DNA from: Oceanicola sp. 502str15
GTDB taxonomy: Bacteria > Pseudomonadota > Alphaproteobacteria > Rhodobacterales > Rhodobacteraceae
Length of the DNA stretch: 64,000 nucleotides
Direction of reading: 5' to 3'
Assembly: GCF_024105635.1 (NCBI RefSeq)
Contig: NZ_WYDQ01000001.1
Location: 186,001-250,000, forward strand
In this document: in pieces, positions 40,498-49,421 of the stretch
Layout: each line of letters begins with the position of its first letter
How positions within the stretch are numbered: position 1 is the first letter of the stretch
Program-made: the position numbers and the translations under genes
Notes under the pieces: model-generated
The model's database searches: none
What the model was told of the DNA's origin: nothing
What the model saw: the letters and a program-made list of their open reading frames with translations, nothing else

Positions 40498-41484
40498 TTA
40501 CGGGTTCGTGGCGATGAAAACGCCGGTTTCCTGCGCACGGAACTCATCGACCACATTCTCGTCGGGGTTGCCGTTGACGTCGCGCCCGGTTTCGGTGGCA
40601 GGTCCGGTGATGACGATCAGGCCGACGACCTCTTCGGAGTTGGGGCCTGCGAAGGCACCTTCCCAGGATCCGGTCTCGAATGTGTTGCCAGCGTTGGTGC
40701 CGGTCCGGTCCTGCGAGGAGGCGGAGCCATTTGTGATGAAGCCGGCGCTATCGGAAAAGGCAACGGAGAGCTGGATGACGGGGAGGTCTTCTCCGTTTGA
40801 CGTTCCGTCGGATGCGAAGACCTGGCGGTTGGTGATGCTGCCCTGGATCGCGCCGGTGGTTTCGAAGTCCAGAAAGTCGACGACGATGGTGGCGTTGCCC
40901 GTGGTGAAGCTGACGTCGCCGGCCGAGTTGCCGTGGTTGGACACGCGCACGCCTGCGTAGCTGCCGTTGTAGACGGCTTCACCGAGTCCTCCGGAGTCAA
41001 CCGGGGTGCCAGCCTGGTTGCGCGTGTATTGGGCGCCACCGTAGCCGAAGTCCTGATAATCACCGGTGCCGACGGCGGCGGCGGTGGCATAGGCGCCTTC
41101 ACCGTAGACCGCGAAATATTTGACCTGGTTCGTCTCGGCAGTCGGATCGCCGCTTTCGTAGGCGGTGAAGCCACTGACGAGGGCGAAGCCCATGGGCGTG
41201 TAGCGCTCGAGGCCCGAACCTTCCGGGCCGTCGAACGGCAGGTTGTCTACCACGATGTAGCCGTTGGGGTGAGTTGCGTCGGGGGGGAAGTGCGTTACCC
41301 CTTTCACGTTACCGGCGAGGCGTTGCACATCGGATCCGGTCGTGATCGCCGAGTCGTTGTCGGTGCCGGAGTCGTTGTCTTCGCCCGGCTGTACGGGGCC
41401 GCCCGTCACCGGGTTTCCGTCACCCCCGCCGCCGCAGGCAGAGAGAAAGGCGAGGAGGGCAATGGCGGAAAGGCTGGAGCGCAT
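40498..41484 (-). CDS. Surface lipoprotein, TbpB-like beta-barrel, candidate SLAM substrate
   Basis: 328 residues from MRSSLSAIALL. Lipobox LSAC with acylated Cys17, then a Gly/Asp-rich flexible tether (GGGGDGNPVTGG ... DNDSGTDND). The C-terminal part contains segments in the style of TbpB/Slp barrels: GSYAGVRVSNHGNSAGDVSFTTGNATIVVDF and FETGSWEGAFAGPNSEEVVGLIVITGP (the latter is the typical 'GxFxGPxAEEVGG' strand). Likely exported to the cell surface by the adjacent SLAM protein. Ligand unknown; haem, metal and host-factor binders are family precedents. Confidence 0.78.
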   Translation of the reverse strand: MRSSLSAIALLAFLSACGGGGDGNPVTGGPVQPGEDNDSGTDNDSAITTGSDVQRLAGNVKGVTHFPPDATHPNGYIVVDNLPFDGPEGSGLERYTPMGFALVSGFTAYESGDPTAETNQVKYFAVYGEGAYATAAAVGTGDYQDFGYGGAQYTRNQAGTPVDSGGLGEAVYNGSYAGVRVSNHGNSAGDVSFTTGNATIVVDFLDFETTGAIQGSITNRQVFASDGTSNGEDLPVIQLSVAFSDSAGFITNGSASSQDRTGTNAGNTFETGSWEGAFAGPNSEEVVGLIVITGPATETGRDVNGNPDENVVDEFRAQETGVFIATNP

Positions 41485-41700
41485 GGCGATCTCGTTCTTT
41501 ATTGGTGACTGCTCTTTGTTGGCCGGTAATTTCCCCGTGTGCAGGGGAAGTGTCAACGTTTTGTGAGGTAATGTGGCCGGGAAAGCGGAAAGCGTTGCCG
41601 ATCCATCGCCCTGGGACGGTGGCATCCATATACAGCGGGCGCTTTTCGTTGGGCCGCGAGATATGGTAGGAGCCTCGCAGGCAGCAGGTAGGGGGAATCG

Positions 41701-42534
41701 GTGAAGCAATATCTGGACGCCCTGAGGGAAGTGCTGGAGCGCGGCGAGCTGTCGAGCGACCGCACCGGCACCGGCACCGTGAGCGCCTTCGGGCTGCAGA
41801 CGCGCTATGACCTCTCCAACTCCTTCCCGCTGGTGACGACCAAGAAGCTGCACCTGCGCTCGATCATCCACGAGCTGCTGTGGTTTCTGTCGGGCGATAC
41901 CAACATCCGGTATCTGAAGGAAAACGGGGTGAGCATCTGGGACGAGTGGGCCGATGAAAACGGCGATCTCGGCCCGGTCTATGGCCGCCAGTGGCGCGAT
42001 TTTCCGCAGCTCGTGGCGACCGATGCGGTGGCGAACGGGCAGCGGCTTTACGAGCGCCGCTCGGTGGACCAGATCGCGACGCTGGTGGAGCGGATCAGGG
42101 CCACGCCGGACTCGCGCCGCCTGATCGTGAGCGCATGGAACCCCGGCGAGGTGGACGAGATGGCGCTGCCGCCCTGCCATACGCTCTGGCAGGTGCGGGT
42201 GCTGGGCGGGAAGCTTCATTTGCAGCTCTATCAGCGCTCTGCCGACATGTTCCTGGGCGTGCCCTTCAACATCGCCAGCTACGGCCTGCTGGCGGTGATG
42301 CTGGCCCATGTGACGGGTTATGAGCCGGGGGAGTTCGTGCATTCGATCGGGGACGCGCATATCTATTCCAACCATATGGAACAGGTGCAGGAGCAGCTTT
42401 CGCGCACCCCGCGGGAGGCCCCGAAGCTGCGGCTGGCGCGGGATGTTAAGAGCCTGTTCGACTTCCGCTTCGAGGATTTCGTGATCGAGGGGTATGACCC
42501 GGCTCCGGCGATCAAGGCCCCGGTGGCGGTCTGA
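41701..42534 (+). CDS. thyA: Thymidylate synthase
   Basis: 277 residues, GTG start after GGTAGGGGG. Catalyses dUMP to dTMP with methylene-[33 protein letters not shown], catalytic Cys in LPPCHTLWQ, and [20 protein letters not shown] are invariant ThyA blocks. Overlaps folA by one base, coupling dTMP synthesis to folate regeneration. The 216-bp upstream gap to the divergent lipoprotein gene has no recognised element. Confidence 0.97.
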   Translation: MKQYLDALREVLERGELSSDRTGTGTVSAFGLQTRYDLSNSFPLVTTKKLHLRSIIHELLWFLSGDTNIRYLKENGVSIWDEWADENGDLGPVYGRQWRDFPQLVATDAVANGQRLYERRSVDQIATLVERIRATPDSRRLIVSAWNPGEVDEMALPPCHTLWQVRVLGGKLHLQLYQRSADMFLGVPFNIASYGLLAVMLAHVTGYEPGEFVHSIGDAHIYSNHMEQVQEQLSRTPREAPKLRLARDVKSLFDFRFEDFVIEGYDPAPAIKAPVAV

Positions 42535-43010
42535 TGCTGAGCCTGATCGTTGCACGCGACCGGAACGGGGCGATCGGCAAGGATGGCGACATTCCGTGGC
42601 GGGCGCCGGATGATTTGCGGTTTTTCAAGCGCGAGACGCTGGGCGGCGCGGTGGTAATGGGGCGCAAGACCTGGGAGAGCCTTCCGGTGCGGCCGCTGGT
42701 GGACCGGCTGAACCTTGTGGTCTCGTCGCGCACCGATCTGGGGGTGGACACCTTCCACCGCCCCGACGTGGCCGTGAACTATGCCTATGAGCTGGGCTAC
42801 CGTCGGGTCTATGGCATTGGCGGCGAAGGGATTTTCACGGCCTTCATGCCTCAGGCCGACCGGCTGCTGATCACCGAGGTCGAGCTTGAGGTGGAGGGCG
42901 CGGATGCCTTCATGCCCGATTTCGACGCGGCAGACTGGCGGCTGGCCGGGGAGACGGTACTGCGCGAGGATGCGCCGCGCTGCGTGCTCAGGGAGTGGCT
43001 GCGGCGCTAA
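42534..43010 (+). CDS. folA: Dihydrofolate reductase
   Basis: 158 residues. SLIVARDRNGAIGKDGDIPWRAPDDLRFFK, VVMGRKTWESLP and YGIGGEGIFTAFMP are DHFR motifs; the substrate Asp is in APDDL. Reduces DHF produced by ThyA. Starts on the last base of the thyA stop (TGATG). Confidence 0.95.
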   Translation: MLSLIVARDRNGAIGKDGDIPWRAPDDLRFFKRETLGGAVVMGRKTWESLPVRPLVDRLNLVVSSRTDLGVDTFHRPDVAVNYAYELGYRRVYGIGGEGIFTAFMPQADRLLITEVELEVEGADAFMPDFDAADWRLAGETVLREDAPRCVLREWLRR

Positions 43011-43101
43011 GGTCTCCGGCCCGGCGGGCTTTGCCGCGCCCGACGAAGGTGGCACGCCCGGGTCGATTGCCGGGCTGGCACGGCGGGGGTAAGGTCGCGG
43101 C

Positions 43102-43809
43102 ATGAAACGGGTTTTTCTGGCTTCGATCCTCTGGCTTCTGGCCCTGCCTGCCCTTGCGCAGGAGGTGACGGTGTTTGCCGCGGCCTCGTTGAAGGGCGCG
43201 CTCGATGAGGTGGTCGCGGCATGGGACGGCGGGGAGGTGCGGATCTCCTATGCCGGGTCGTCGGCGCTGGCCCGCCAGATCGGGGCGGGGGCGCCTGCGG
43301 ATCTGTTCATCTCGGCCAACCCGGACTGGGTGGACTGGCTGGAGGCGCAGGGCGTGGCCTTGGAGCGCGTCGATTTGCTGAGCAATTCCATGGTGTTGAT
43401 CTCGCGCGCGGATGACCCGCGGACGGGGCTCGACCAGCTCAAGGGCTCGGAGCGGGTGGCGATGGCACTGGTCGATGCGGTGCCGGCGGGGATCTACGGC
43501 AAGGCGGCGTTGGAGAGTCTTGGGCTGTGGGAGGCTGTGGCGCCGCGCGTTGTGCAGGCCGACAACGTGCGCGCGGCGCTGGCGCTGGTGGCGCTGGGGG
43601 AGGCGCCGCTCGGGATCGTCTACGCGACCGACGCGCTGGCGGAGCCGGGGGTGGCGGTGGTGGCCGGGTTTCCGGCCGGGAGCCACCCGCCGATCCTCTA
43701 CCCGGCGGCGGCGCTTTCCGAGGCGGGCGCGCCGTTGATGGAATTTCTGCAAACCCCTGATGCGGCGGAAATCTTTGCTCGCCATGGCTTTGGGGTCGTG
43801 GCGAAGTGA
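43102..43809 (+). CDS. modA: Molybdate ABC transporter substrate-binding protein
   Basis: 235 residues. Sec signal (FLASILWLLALPALAQ). VTVFAAASLKGALDEV, SYAGSSALARQIGAGAPADLFISAN and LSNSMVLIS are ModA signatures, with oxyanion-binding Ser residues. Binds molybdate in the periplasm. First of modABC with overlapping junctions. Molybdate supply is needed by the Mo-hydroxylases at 18.6-22.9 kb and 58.6 kb. Confidence 0.93.
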   Translation: MKRVFLASILWLLALPALAQEVTVFAAASLKGALDEVVAAWDGGEVRISYAGSSALARQIGAGAPADLFISANPDWVDWLEAQGVALERVDLLSNSMVLISRADDPRTGLDQLKGSERVAMALVDAVPAGIYGKAALESLGLWEAVAPRVVQADNVRAALALVALGEAPLGIVYATDALAEPGVAVVAGFPAGSHPPILYPAAALSEAGAPLMEFLQTPDAAEIFARHGFGVVAK

Positions 43810-44498
43810 GCTGGCTCGGCCCGCAGGAATGGGCGGCGGTGGCACTCTCGCTGAAGGTGGCGTTCTGGGCGACGCTCTTTGCCCTGCCGCCGGGGATCTT
43901 GGTGGCCGTGGCGCTGGCGCGGTGGCGCTTTCCGGGGCGCGAGATCGTGAACGGGTTGGTGCATTTGCCACTGGTCTTGCCGCCGGTCGTTACCGGCTAC
44001 CTGCTGCTGCTGACCTTCGGCACGCGGGGCTGGCTGGGCGGGGCGCTGGCGGAGATCGGCGTGGTCTTTGCCTTCCGCTGGACGGGCGCGGCGCTGGCGG
44101 CGGGGATCATGGGATTCCCGTTGTTGGTCAGGGCGATACGGCTCTCGGTTGAAGCGGTGGACCCGAAGCTGGAGCAGGCGGCGGCGACACTGGGGGCCTC
44201 GCGGTTCTGGGTCTTCACCACGGTCACGCTGCCGCTGATCCTGCCCGGCGTGATCGCCGGCGGGGTGCTGGCCTTCGCCAAGGCGATGGGCGAGTTCGGC
44301 GCGACCATCACATTCGTGTCCAACATCCCCGGCGAAACCCAGACCCTGCCGCTGGCGGTGCACAACTTCATGCAGGTGCCGGGCGCGGAGGCCTCGGCCT
44401 GGCGGCTGGTGGTGGTGTCGCTGGTGGTGGCGATGGGGGCGCTGCTCTTGAGCGAATGGCTGGCGCGGCGGGTTGCTGCGCGGGTGGCCGGGCGATGA
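43806..44498 (+). CDS. modB: Molybdate ABC transporter permease
   Basis: 230 residues, GTG start overlapping the modA stop. Five to six transmembrane helices; EAA loop LEQAAATLGASRFWVFTTVTLPLILPGVIAG and AKAMGEFGATITFVSNIPGETQTLPLAVH identify ModB. Overlaps modC by 4 bp. Confidence 0.94.
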   Translation: MSWLGPQEWAAVALSLKVAFWATLFALPPGILVAVALARWRFPGREIVNGLVHLPLVLPPVVTGYLLLLTFGTRGWLGGALAEIGVVFAFRWTGAALAAGIMGFPLLVRAIRLSVEAVDPKLEQAAATLGASRFWVFTTVTLPLILPGVIAGGVLAFAKAMGEFGATITFVSNIPGETQTLPLAVHNFMQVPGAEASAWRLVVVSLVVAMGALLLSEWLARRVAARVAGR

Positions 44499-45565
44499 CG
44501 CTGGAGGTGGCGATCAGGGTGGCGCAGGGGAGCTTTGCGCTGGAGGTGGAGTTTGCCGCGCCGCAGGGGATCACCGTGCTCTATGGCCGCTCGGGGGCCG
44601 GGAAGACGAGCATTATCAACGCGGTGGCCGGGCTTTCTCGCCCAGCGGCGGGGCGGATTGCGGTGGATGGCGAGGTGCTGTTTGACAGCGCGCTTGGGGT
44701 GAACCTGCCGCCGCACAGGCGCCGGATGGGCTGTATCTTTCAGGATGCGCGGCTGTTTCCGCATCTCACCGTGGCGCAGAACCTGCGCTATGGGCGCTGG
44801 TTTTCGAAGACCGGGCCTGAGGAGGCGCGGGTGGTGGAGATGCTCGGGATCGGGCCTCTGCTGGGGCGTCGGCCGGGGGCGCTTTCGGGCGGCGAGCGGC
44901 AGCGGGTGGCGATCGGTCGAGCGCTGATGGCGGGGCCGCGGATGCTGCTGGCCGACGAGCCGCTTGCCGCGCTGGACGAGGCCCGGAAGGCGGAGATTTT
45001 GCCCTATTTCGAGCGGCTTAGGGACGAGATGGGGGTGCCGGTGCTCTACGTGTCCCACGCCCCTGCGGAAGTGGCGCGGCTGGCGACGACGGTGGTGGCA
45101 CTGGACGGCGGAAAGGCCGTGCGGCAGGGGCCGGCGGCGGATGTGCTGGGCGACCCTCAGGTGATGCCGCTGGGCCCGAGGGCGGCGGGCACGGTGCTGG
45201 AGGCGCGTGTGGTCGCGCATCATTCTGACGGGCTGAGCGAGCTGGAGGCGGGCGGGCTGACACTTTATCTTCCGGCGGTAAGCCATTGGGAAGGCTCGGT
45301 TTTGCGGGTTCACATCCAGGCGGCGGACGTGATGCTGGCCACCGAGGCGCCGCGCGGGATCTCGGCGCTCAACGTCTGGCCGGCGGTGGTGACCGACCTG
45401 CGGATGGGCACCGGCCCCGGCGCGATTGCGCGGCTCGATGCGGGCGGGCAGGTTCTGCTGGCACGGATCACCCGCCGCTCTGCCGAGGCGCTGAAGCTGG
45501 CGCCGGGGCGCGAGGTCTTTGCCGTGCTGAAGGCGGTTTCGGTCGCGCCGGAGAGCGTGGCCTGA
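44495..45565 (+). CDS. modC: Molybdate ABC transporter ATP-binding protein
   Basis: 356 residues. Walker A GRSGAGKTS, signature LSGGERQRVAIGRAL, Walker B MLLADEPLAALD, switch VSHAPAEV. C-terminal TOBE/Mop domain from about 290 (ISALNVWPAVVTDLR), which binds oxyanions and can regulate transport. Completes modABC; no modE gene or obvious ModE site is visible. Confidence 0.94.
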   Translation: MTLEVAIRVAQGSFALEVEFAAPQGITVLYGRSGAGKTSIINAVAGLSRPAAGRIAVDGEVLFDSALGVNLPPHRRRMGCIFQDARLFPHLTVAQNLRYGRWFSKTGPEEARVVEMLGIGPLLGRRPGALSGGERQRVAIGRALMAGPRMLLADEPLAALDEARKAEILPYFERLRDEMGVPVLYVSHAPAEVARLATTVVALDGGKAVRQGPAADVLGDPQVMPLGPRAAGTVLEARVVAHHSDGLSELEAGGLTLYLPAVSHWEGSVLRVHIQAADVMLATEAPRGISALNVWPAVVTDLRMGTGPGAIARLDAGGQVLLARITRRSAEALKLAPGREVFAVLKAVSVAPESVA

Positions 45566-45681
45566 GCCTGCGTGAACGCACTGTTTCCATTCCGGAAATT
45601 GAATTGTGGCGAGAACGCGGTAACACTGTGGCGGAATTGGCTTTTTCCGGCCACGCAATAGGGCGGGCAATGGGGGTTTTT

Positions 45682-45987
45682 ATGCGCAGAAGTGTTTTGA
45701 TGGCGACGGCGGGGCTTATCCTTGGAGCGGGCGCGGCCTTTGCCCAGGGGGCGCCGGATGCGCCTCGGATCTATGCCTATCCGGGCGAGAATTTCTGCCC
45801 TGCGGGGCTTCAGCCGATCACCATCAGCGGCGTGATCTGCTGCGGCACCCCGAACCAGAAAGTGAGCTATGCCTCGATGAAGGCCACCCCGGCGCCGGTG
45901 CGGCGCAAGACGGTGGTGCGCCGGAAGGCGGCGGGGCGTGACGGTTACGTCTGGCACGGCGGCAAGGGCGTTGCGCCCGACGAGTGA
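45682..45987 (+). CDS. Small secreted protein of unknown function
   Basis: 101 residues from ATG 45682 (GGGGG five bases upstream); ATG 45670 is an alternative. Clear Sec signal (SVLMATAGLILGAGAAFAQ). The mature part has NFCPAGLQPITISGVICCGTPNQKVSY with three cysteines, then a basic stretch (VRRKTVVRRKAAGRD). No family recognised. Followed by a terminator, so monocistronic. Confidence 0.65.
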   Translation: MRRSVLMATAGLILGAGAAFAQGAPDAPRIYAYPGENFCPAGLQPITISGVICCGTPNQKVSYASMKATPAPVRRKTVVRRKAAGRDGYVWHGGKGVAPDE

Positions 45988-46012
45988 ACCCGACTTCGGG
46001 GCGAGAGAGACC

Positions 46013-46042
46013 AGGCCGACGGGGTGACCCCGGCGGCCTTTT
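46013..46042. terminator. Rho-independent terminator between convergent genes
   Basis: AGGCCG (46013-46018) and CGGCCT (46034-46039) enclose an inner CGGGGTGACCCCG hairpin, followed by TTT. Serves the small secreted protein gene and possibly cspA from the other side. Confidence 0.75.
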
Positions 46043-46078
46043 CATGTTCAGTTCCGGGGGCTTGGCCCCGGTGTGCTC

Positions 46079-46285
46079 CTAGAGCAGCTTGAGGTCGCCC
46101 GCACTTTCGCGGCCGTCGCGGCCGGGGACCATCTCGAAGCTGATCTTCTGATTATCGGCAAGGCCGGTGAGGCCTGCCCGCTCTACGGCGGAGATGTGAA
46201 CGAACACATCATTGCCGCCGCCATCGGGCGCAATAAACCCGTAACCCTTTGTCGTATTGAACCATTTCACGGTGCCGGTGGGCAT
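46079..46285 (-). CDS. cspA: Cold-shock domain protein
   Basis: 68 residues. Single CSD with RNP1 KGYGFIAPD and RNP2 VFVHISAV; begins GTVKWFNTTKGYG. Binds single-stranded RNA/DNA and melts RNA structure. Has about 200 bp of non-coding DNA upstream, consistent with a long 5' leader as in other csp genes, though no specific element is evident. Confidence 0.95.
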   Translation of the reverse strand: MPTGTVKWFNTTKGYGFIAPDGGGNDVFVHISAVERAGLTGLADNQKISFEMVPGRDGRESAGDLKLL

Positions 46286-46487
46286 TCCGTTTCTCCCTCT
46301 TCAATCCCGGCCCTTAACCTGCGGGCCGTATGCAGTCCGGTCTTCAATCTTCCGGTCCGCATCTGAGGCAGTATCGGTCGTGAAGTCTCCGTGTCTTGAG
46401 GATTGTGGTGCGATGTAAAAAACGCAAGACAAAGCAATGGCCCTTGGGGGATTCTCGCGGGGCTTGGCCGAAAAAGAGGCGAATGCG

Positions 46488-46802
46488 ATGAAAATATACG
46501 GGTTAAAAACCTGCGATACCTGCCGAAAAGCAGTTAAAACCAGCGGGGCGGCGCTTGTGGACGTGCGCGAAAATCCGCTTACGGCTGCCGAGCTGGAGCG
46601 GTTCTGGGCGGCCTTCGGGGAGGCGCTGGTGAACCGGAAGTCGACCACCTGGCGGGGGTTGTCGGAGGCGGAACGGGCGGGTGAGCCGCTGGCGCTTCTG
46701 GCGGAGCACCCGACGCTGATGAAGCGCCCGGTGGTGGAAAGGGACGGGCAGCTCTGGCTCGGCTGGGGGCCGGAGGTGCGGGCCGAACTTGGCTTTGCAT
46801 GA
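46488..46802 (+). CDS. ArsC/Spx-family thioredoxin-fold protein
   Basis: 104 residues from MKIYGLKTCDTCRKAVK (an ATG 51 bp upstream is not in a conserved region). CxxC motif TCDTC at residues 9-13, and LMKRPVVERDGQLWLGWGPE, the C-terminal ArsC-like block. The YffB subgroup of this family has unclear activity; true arsenate reductases carry an Arg triad that is only partly recognisable here. Confidence 0.85.
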   Translation: MKIYGLKTCDTCRKAVKTSGAALVDVRENPLTAAELERFWAAFGEALVNRKSTTWRGLSEAERAGEPLALLAEHPTLMKRPVVERDGQLWLGWGPEVRAELGFA

Positions 46803-46830
46803 ATGCCGGGACGCGGGCGCCGGAGCGGCG

Positions 46831-46921
46831 TTAACCGCAAAAATGTCACAGGCACATTGCGTACACATCCTGTGCACACCCTGTGCATACGGCATTTTTG
46901 CAAGACGGCGCGGGGTTAACC
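46831..46921. repeat. TTAACC-bounded intergenic element, copy 2
   Basis: 91 bp, begins and ends with TTAACC, with three 11-bp units GTACACATCCT (46861), GTGCACACCCT (46872) and GTGCATACGGC (46883). Same layout as 7423-7505. Lies between the ArsC-like gene and the convergent DoxX gene. Confidence 0.75.
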
Positions 46922-46931
46922 CACCGCGCGC

Positions 46932-47498
46932 CTACACCGGCGCAGGACTGGCGGGGCGGAAGGTGGTGAGCGCCCGGTCGAGCGAGACCGGGCCGGCGCC
47001 GCGCAGCACGAGAACCCCGAGGGTGAGAACCCAGAAGGCACGCTGATCGAGCAGCAGCGCATTGGACGGCGCATCGAACCAGCGGCCGATGTCGTCGCCG
47101 GTGACGCCGTGGCCGTAAACGTCGACCACGCTCTGGACGAAGACGAAGCCGATCATCCCCAGCGCGGCCAGCCGGGTGAAGAGGCCGAGGACGATGGCGA
47201 GGGGCAGCAGCACCTCGGCCCAGGTTCCGGCGAGGGTGACGGCCCAGTGGAAGAGGGTGAGCTGCGAGATGTCGTAGCCGACCGCCTCCATCGCCTTGGG
47301 GAAGATGGTGACATAGGCCCCGGCGTCGGGGCGGAAGAGGCCGAGCACGCCCTCGCCGAATTTCGCCAGCCCGGAGTTGAGGTAATAGACCATCAGCACC
47401 CCGGTGAAGACGAGGCGGGCGAGGGAGGGCAGGAGCCATGGCGCGGCGGCTTCGAGCTGGGCGGTGGCGGTGTCGTAGAGGCGGAGGAGGCGGATCAT
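46932..47498 (-). CDS. DoxX-family membrane protein of the bufferin operon
   Basis: 188 residues, four transmembrane segments; YYLNSGLAKFGEG, LTLFHWAVTLAGTWAEVLLPLAIVLGLFTRLAALGM are DoxX blocks. In bufferin-type operons a DoxX protein is the usual last gene, perhaps supplying redox equivalents. Start overlaps the upstream stop (ATGA). Confidence 0.88.
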   Translation of the reverse strand: MIRLLRLYDTATAQLEAAAPWLLPSLARLVFTGVLMVYYLNSGLAKFGEGVLGLFRPDAGAYVTIFPKAMEAVGYDISQLTLFHWAVTLAGTWAEVLLPLAIVLGLFTRLAALGMIGFVFVQSVVDVYGHGVTGDDIGRWFDAPSNALLLDQRAFWVLTLGVLVLRGAGPVSLDRALTTFRPASPAPV

Positions 47499-48196
47499 GG
47501 CTGGGGCTCCGTGAGTGCGCCGCCGGTCAGCAGGGCGGTGAGGGTTGCGGTGATGTCGAAGCCGTCGGGCGTGGCCTCTTCAAGGGTTTCACCGGCGGCA
47601 AGACCGGCGAGGAAGGCGGGGGCCTGCGGCGCGAGCAGGGTGAGCTGCGGATCGAAGCCGGGGCGGGTGACGAGCACCGATTGCGCCTGCGGCTCGGGCT
47701 TGGGCCCCTCGCCGCGGGTGAAGGCCCAGACGGCGTGGATCGGGTAGGGCGACTGCACGAGGCGGACGGTGGGGGCGAGGGCGAAGCGGGCCTGCGGGGT
47801 GATGCGGGAAGGCGCGACGGGGGTGCTGTCGGCGGCGTGGTAGCTCTCGCGCAGGGCCTGTTCGAGCCGGGCGACATCGGGGAGGTAGGGCAGGTGGGCG
47901 ACCGGGGGGAAGCTTTCGAGGAAGGGCGCGAAGCTGGCGCCCCATGTGGCGATGCGCGGGTCACGGGGCGGGTGCTGGCGCACGTAGTGGCCTGCCATGG
48001 CGGTGAAAAACTCGGCCCCGACAATGGCTTGCGTCACGGGGAAGGCCTCTGCCAGGGCTTCGGAAAGCGAGACGACGACGTTGTTGCGGTAGACGTCGAA
48101 ACGCTTGCCGGCAGGGCGGCCTTTTGGGTCGACAAGGCCCTGGGGGACCGGGGCTTCTGGCGCGAGGAGGGAAGTGTGAAAGGCCGATTGGGTCAT
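47495..48196 (-). CDS. bufC: Bufferin maturase partner (DUF2063, BufC/HvfC-like)
   Basis: 233 residues from [14 protein letters not shown]2063 N-terminal domain: [33 protein letters not shown], then [24 protein letters not shown] and [13 protein letters not shown]. Partner that recruits the RiPP precursor to the MNIO enzyme. ATGA overlaps at both ends couple it to bufB and doxX. Confidence 0.88.
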   Translation of the reverse strand: MTQSAFHTSLLAPEAPVPQGLVDPKGRPAGKRFDVYRNNVVVSLSEALAEAFPVTQAIVGAEFFTAMAGHYVRQHPPRDPRIATWGASFAPFLESFPPVAHLPYLPDVARLEQALRESYHAADSTPVAPSRITPQARFALAPTVRLVQSPYPIHAVWAFTRGEGPKPEPQAQSVLVTRPGFDPQLTLLAPQAPAFLAGLAAGETLEEATPDGFDITATLTALLTGGALTEPQP

Positions 48197-49059
48197 GCCG
48201 GCACGCTGCTGTGCTCGGGGGCGAGGATGGCGGCGGCGCGGGCGGCCTCGGCCTCCAGCTCGGGGAAGGGGGGAATGTCGGCATCCCATTCGATGAGCGT
48301 GGGGCGGGGACCGGCGCGGCGGATGGTGTCGCGGTAGAGCTGCCAGACCGGATCGACGACATGGGCATCGTGGCTGTCGATCAGCAGACGGTCGCCATGC
48401 TCGTCGGCCTGCTCGTCATGGCCGCCGAGGTGGATCTCGTGGACGGCGGAAAGCGGGAAATGTTCGATATAGTCAAGCGGCGCGCGCTGCTGGTTGGTAG
48501 AAGCGACGTATACGTTGTTGACATCAAGCAGCAATCCGCAGCCCGTGCGGCGGGCGATTTCGGCCAGAAAGTCGGTTTCTTCCATCTCGGAACAGGTGAA
48601 GGCGAGGTAGGTGGAGGGGTTTTCGAGCATCATGGCGCGGCCGATTGTGGCTTGCAGTTGGTCGATGTGCTCGCAGACGCGGGTGAGGGTGGCCTCGGTG
48701 TAGGGCAGGGGCAGCAGGTCGTTCAGGAAGGCGCCCTCGTGGGTGGACCATGCGAGGTGTTCGGAGAAGGAGGCGGGCTGGAGCCAGGTGCAGAGGTGCT
48801 TGAGGCGGGCGAGGTGGTCGGGGTCCAGCGGGGCCTCGCCGCCGATGGAGAGGCCGACGCCATGGACGGAAATCGGGAAGCGCTCGGAAAGGTGGCGAAG
48901 CTGGGCAAGGGGGCGGCCGCCGTCGCCCATGTAGTTCTCGGCGTGGATTTCGAGCCAGGACACGCAGCCCGGATCGCTCACCAAGTCATTGAAATGCTGG
49001 GCCTTGTAGCCCACGCCCACCCCGGCGGGGAGGCGGAAATCGGATGCTGCGCCGGACAT
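48193..49059 (-). CDS. bufB: MNIO-family bufferin maturase (DUF692)
   Basis: 288 residues from [22 protein letters not shown]-barrel multinuclear non-haem iron oxidative enzyme: [52 protein letters not shown] and HLGGHDEQ supply His/Asp/Glu iron ligands. Family members modify cysteines of small precursor peptides to thiooxazole-type rings that bind copper. 59 bp after the precursor gene, with a strong hairpin between. Confidence 0.92.
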   Translation of the reverse strand: MSGAASDFRLPAGVGVGYKAQHFNDLVSDPGCVSWLEIHAENYMGDGGRPLAQLRHLSERFPISVHGVGLSIGGEAPLDPDHLARLKHLCTWLQPASFSEHLAWSTHEGAFLNDLLPLPYTEATLTRVCEHIDQLQATIGRAMMLENPSTYLAFTCSEMEETDFLAEIARRTGCGLLLDVNNVYVASTNQQRAPLDYIEHFPLSAVHEIHLGGHDEQADEHGDRLLIDSHDAHVVDPVWQLYRDTIRRAGPRPTLIEWDADIPPFPELEAEAARAAAILAPEHSSVPA

Positions 49060-49085
49060 TCGCTCGCTCCGTTGCTGGAAGGGGT

Positions 49086-49111
49086 GCGCCCGGCCCCGGA
49101 AGGCCGGGCGC
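49086..49111 (-). terminator. Strong intra-operon hairpin between precursor and maturase genes
   Basis: GCGCCCGGCC (49086-49095) pairs with GGCCGGGCGC (49102-49111), 10-bp GC stem, 6-nt loop, no U-tract. Located 8 bp after the bufA stop. Likely a processing/stability or partial-termination element giving more precursor than maturase mRNA. Confidence 0.65.
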
Positions 49112-49118
49112 AAAGGGC

Positions 49119-49421
49119 TCAGGAGGCGGGCAGGTCGCGCTCGAGGGCTTCGAGCGAGCCCATGCGGGCCGAACCGTCGGCCATGGCGGGCAGCTCGATG
49201 TCGGCGCAGGTGCCGGCGGTCACCAGAGTCCAGGCGTTGCCCTGGTAGTCGACGGTGGAGGTGCCTTTGCAGGTGGTGCCGGGACCGGCGGCGCAATCAT
49301 TTTCGCCAGCCATGGAAACGCCGAAGCACTTCTCCTGGCTCTGGGCCGAGGCGGTGCCGGCGGCGGCCATTGCAGCGGCGACAGAAGCGGCGACGGCGAG
49401 AGTCTTCACAGTGTTGGACAT
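49119..49421 (-). CDS. bufA: Bufferin-type RiPP metallophore precursor (DUF2282, BufA)
   Basis: 100 residues. Sec signal peptide ending GTASAQ. The mature peptide has four cysteines: [20 protein letters not shown] and TAGTC. This pattern matches DUF2282/BufA1 precursors whose cysteines are modified by the MNIO enzyme. First gene of bufABC-doxX; product likely periplasmic and copper-binding. The 10 residues after the last Cys-containing block are acidic/neutral ([11 protein letters not shown]). Confidence 0.88.
   Translation of the reverse strand: MSNTVKTLAVAASVAAAMAAAGTASAQSQEKCFGVSMAGENDCAAGPGTTCKGTSTVDYQGNAWTLVTAGTCADIELPAMADGSARMGSLEALERDLPAS

Noticed and set aside
46488-46802. Bona fide arsenate reductase of an ars operon
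   Set aside because: The CxxC at the N-terminus and lack of arsR/arsB neighbours point to the Spx/YffB-like subgroup.
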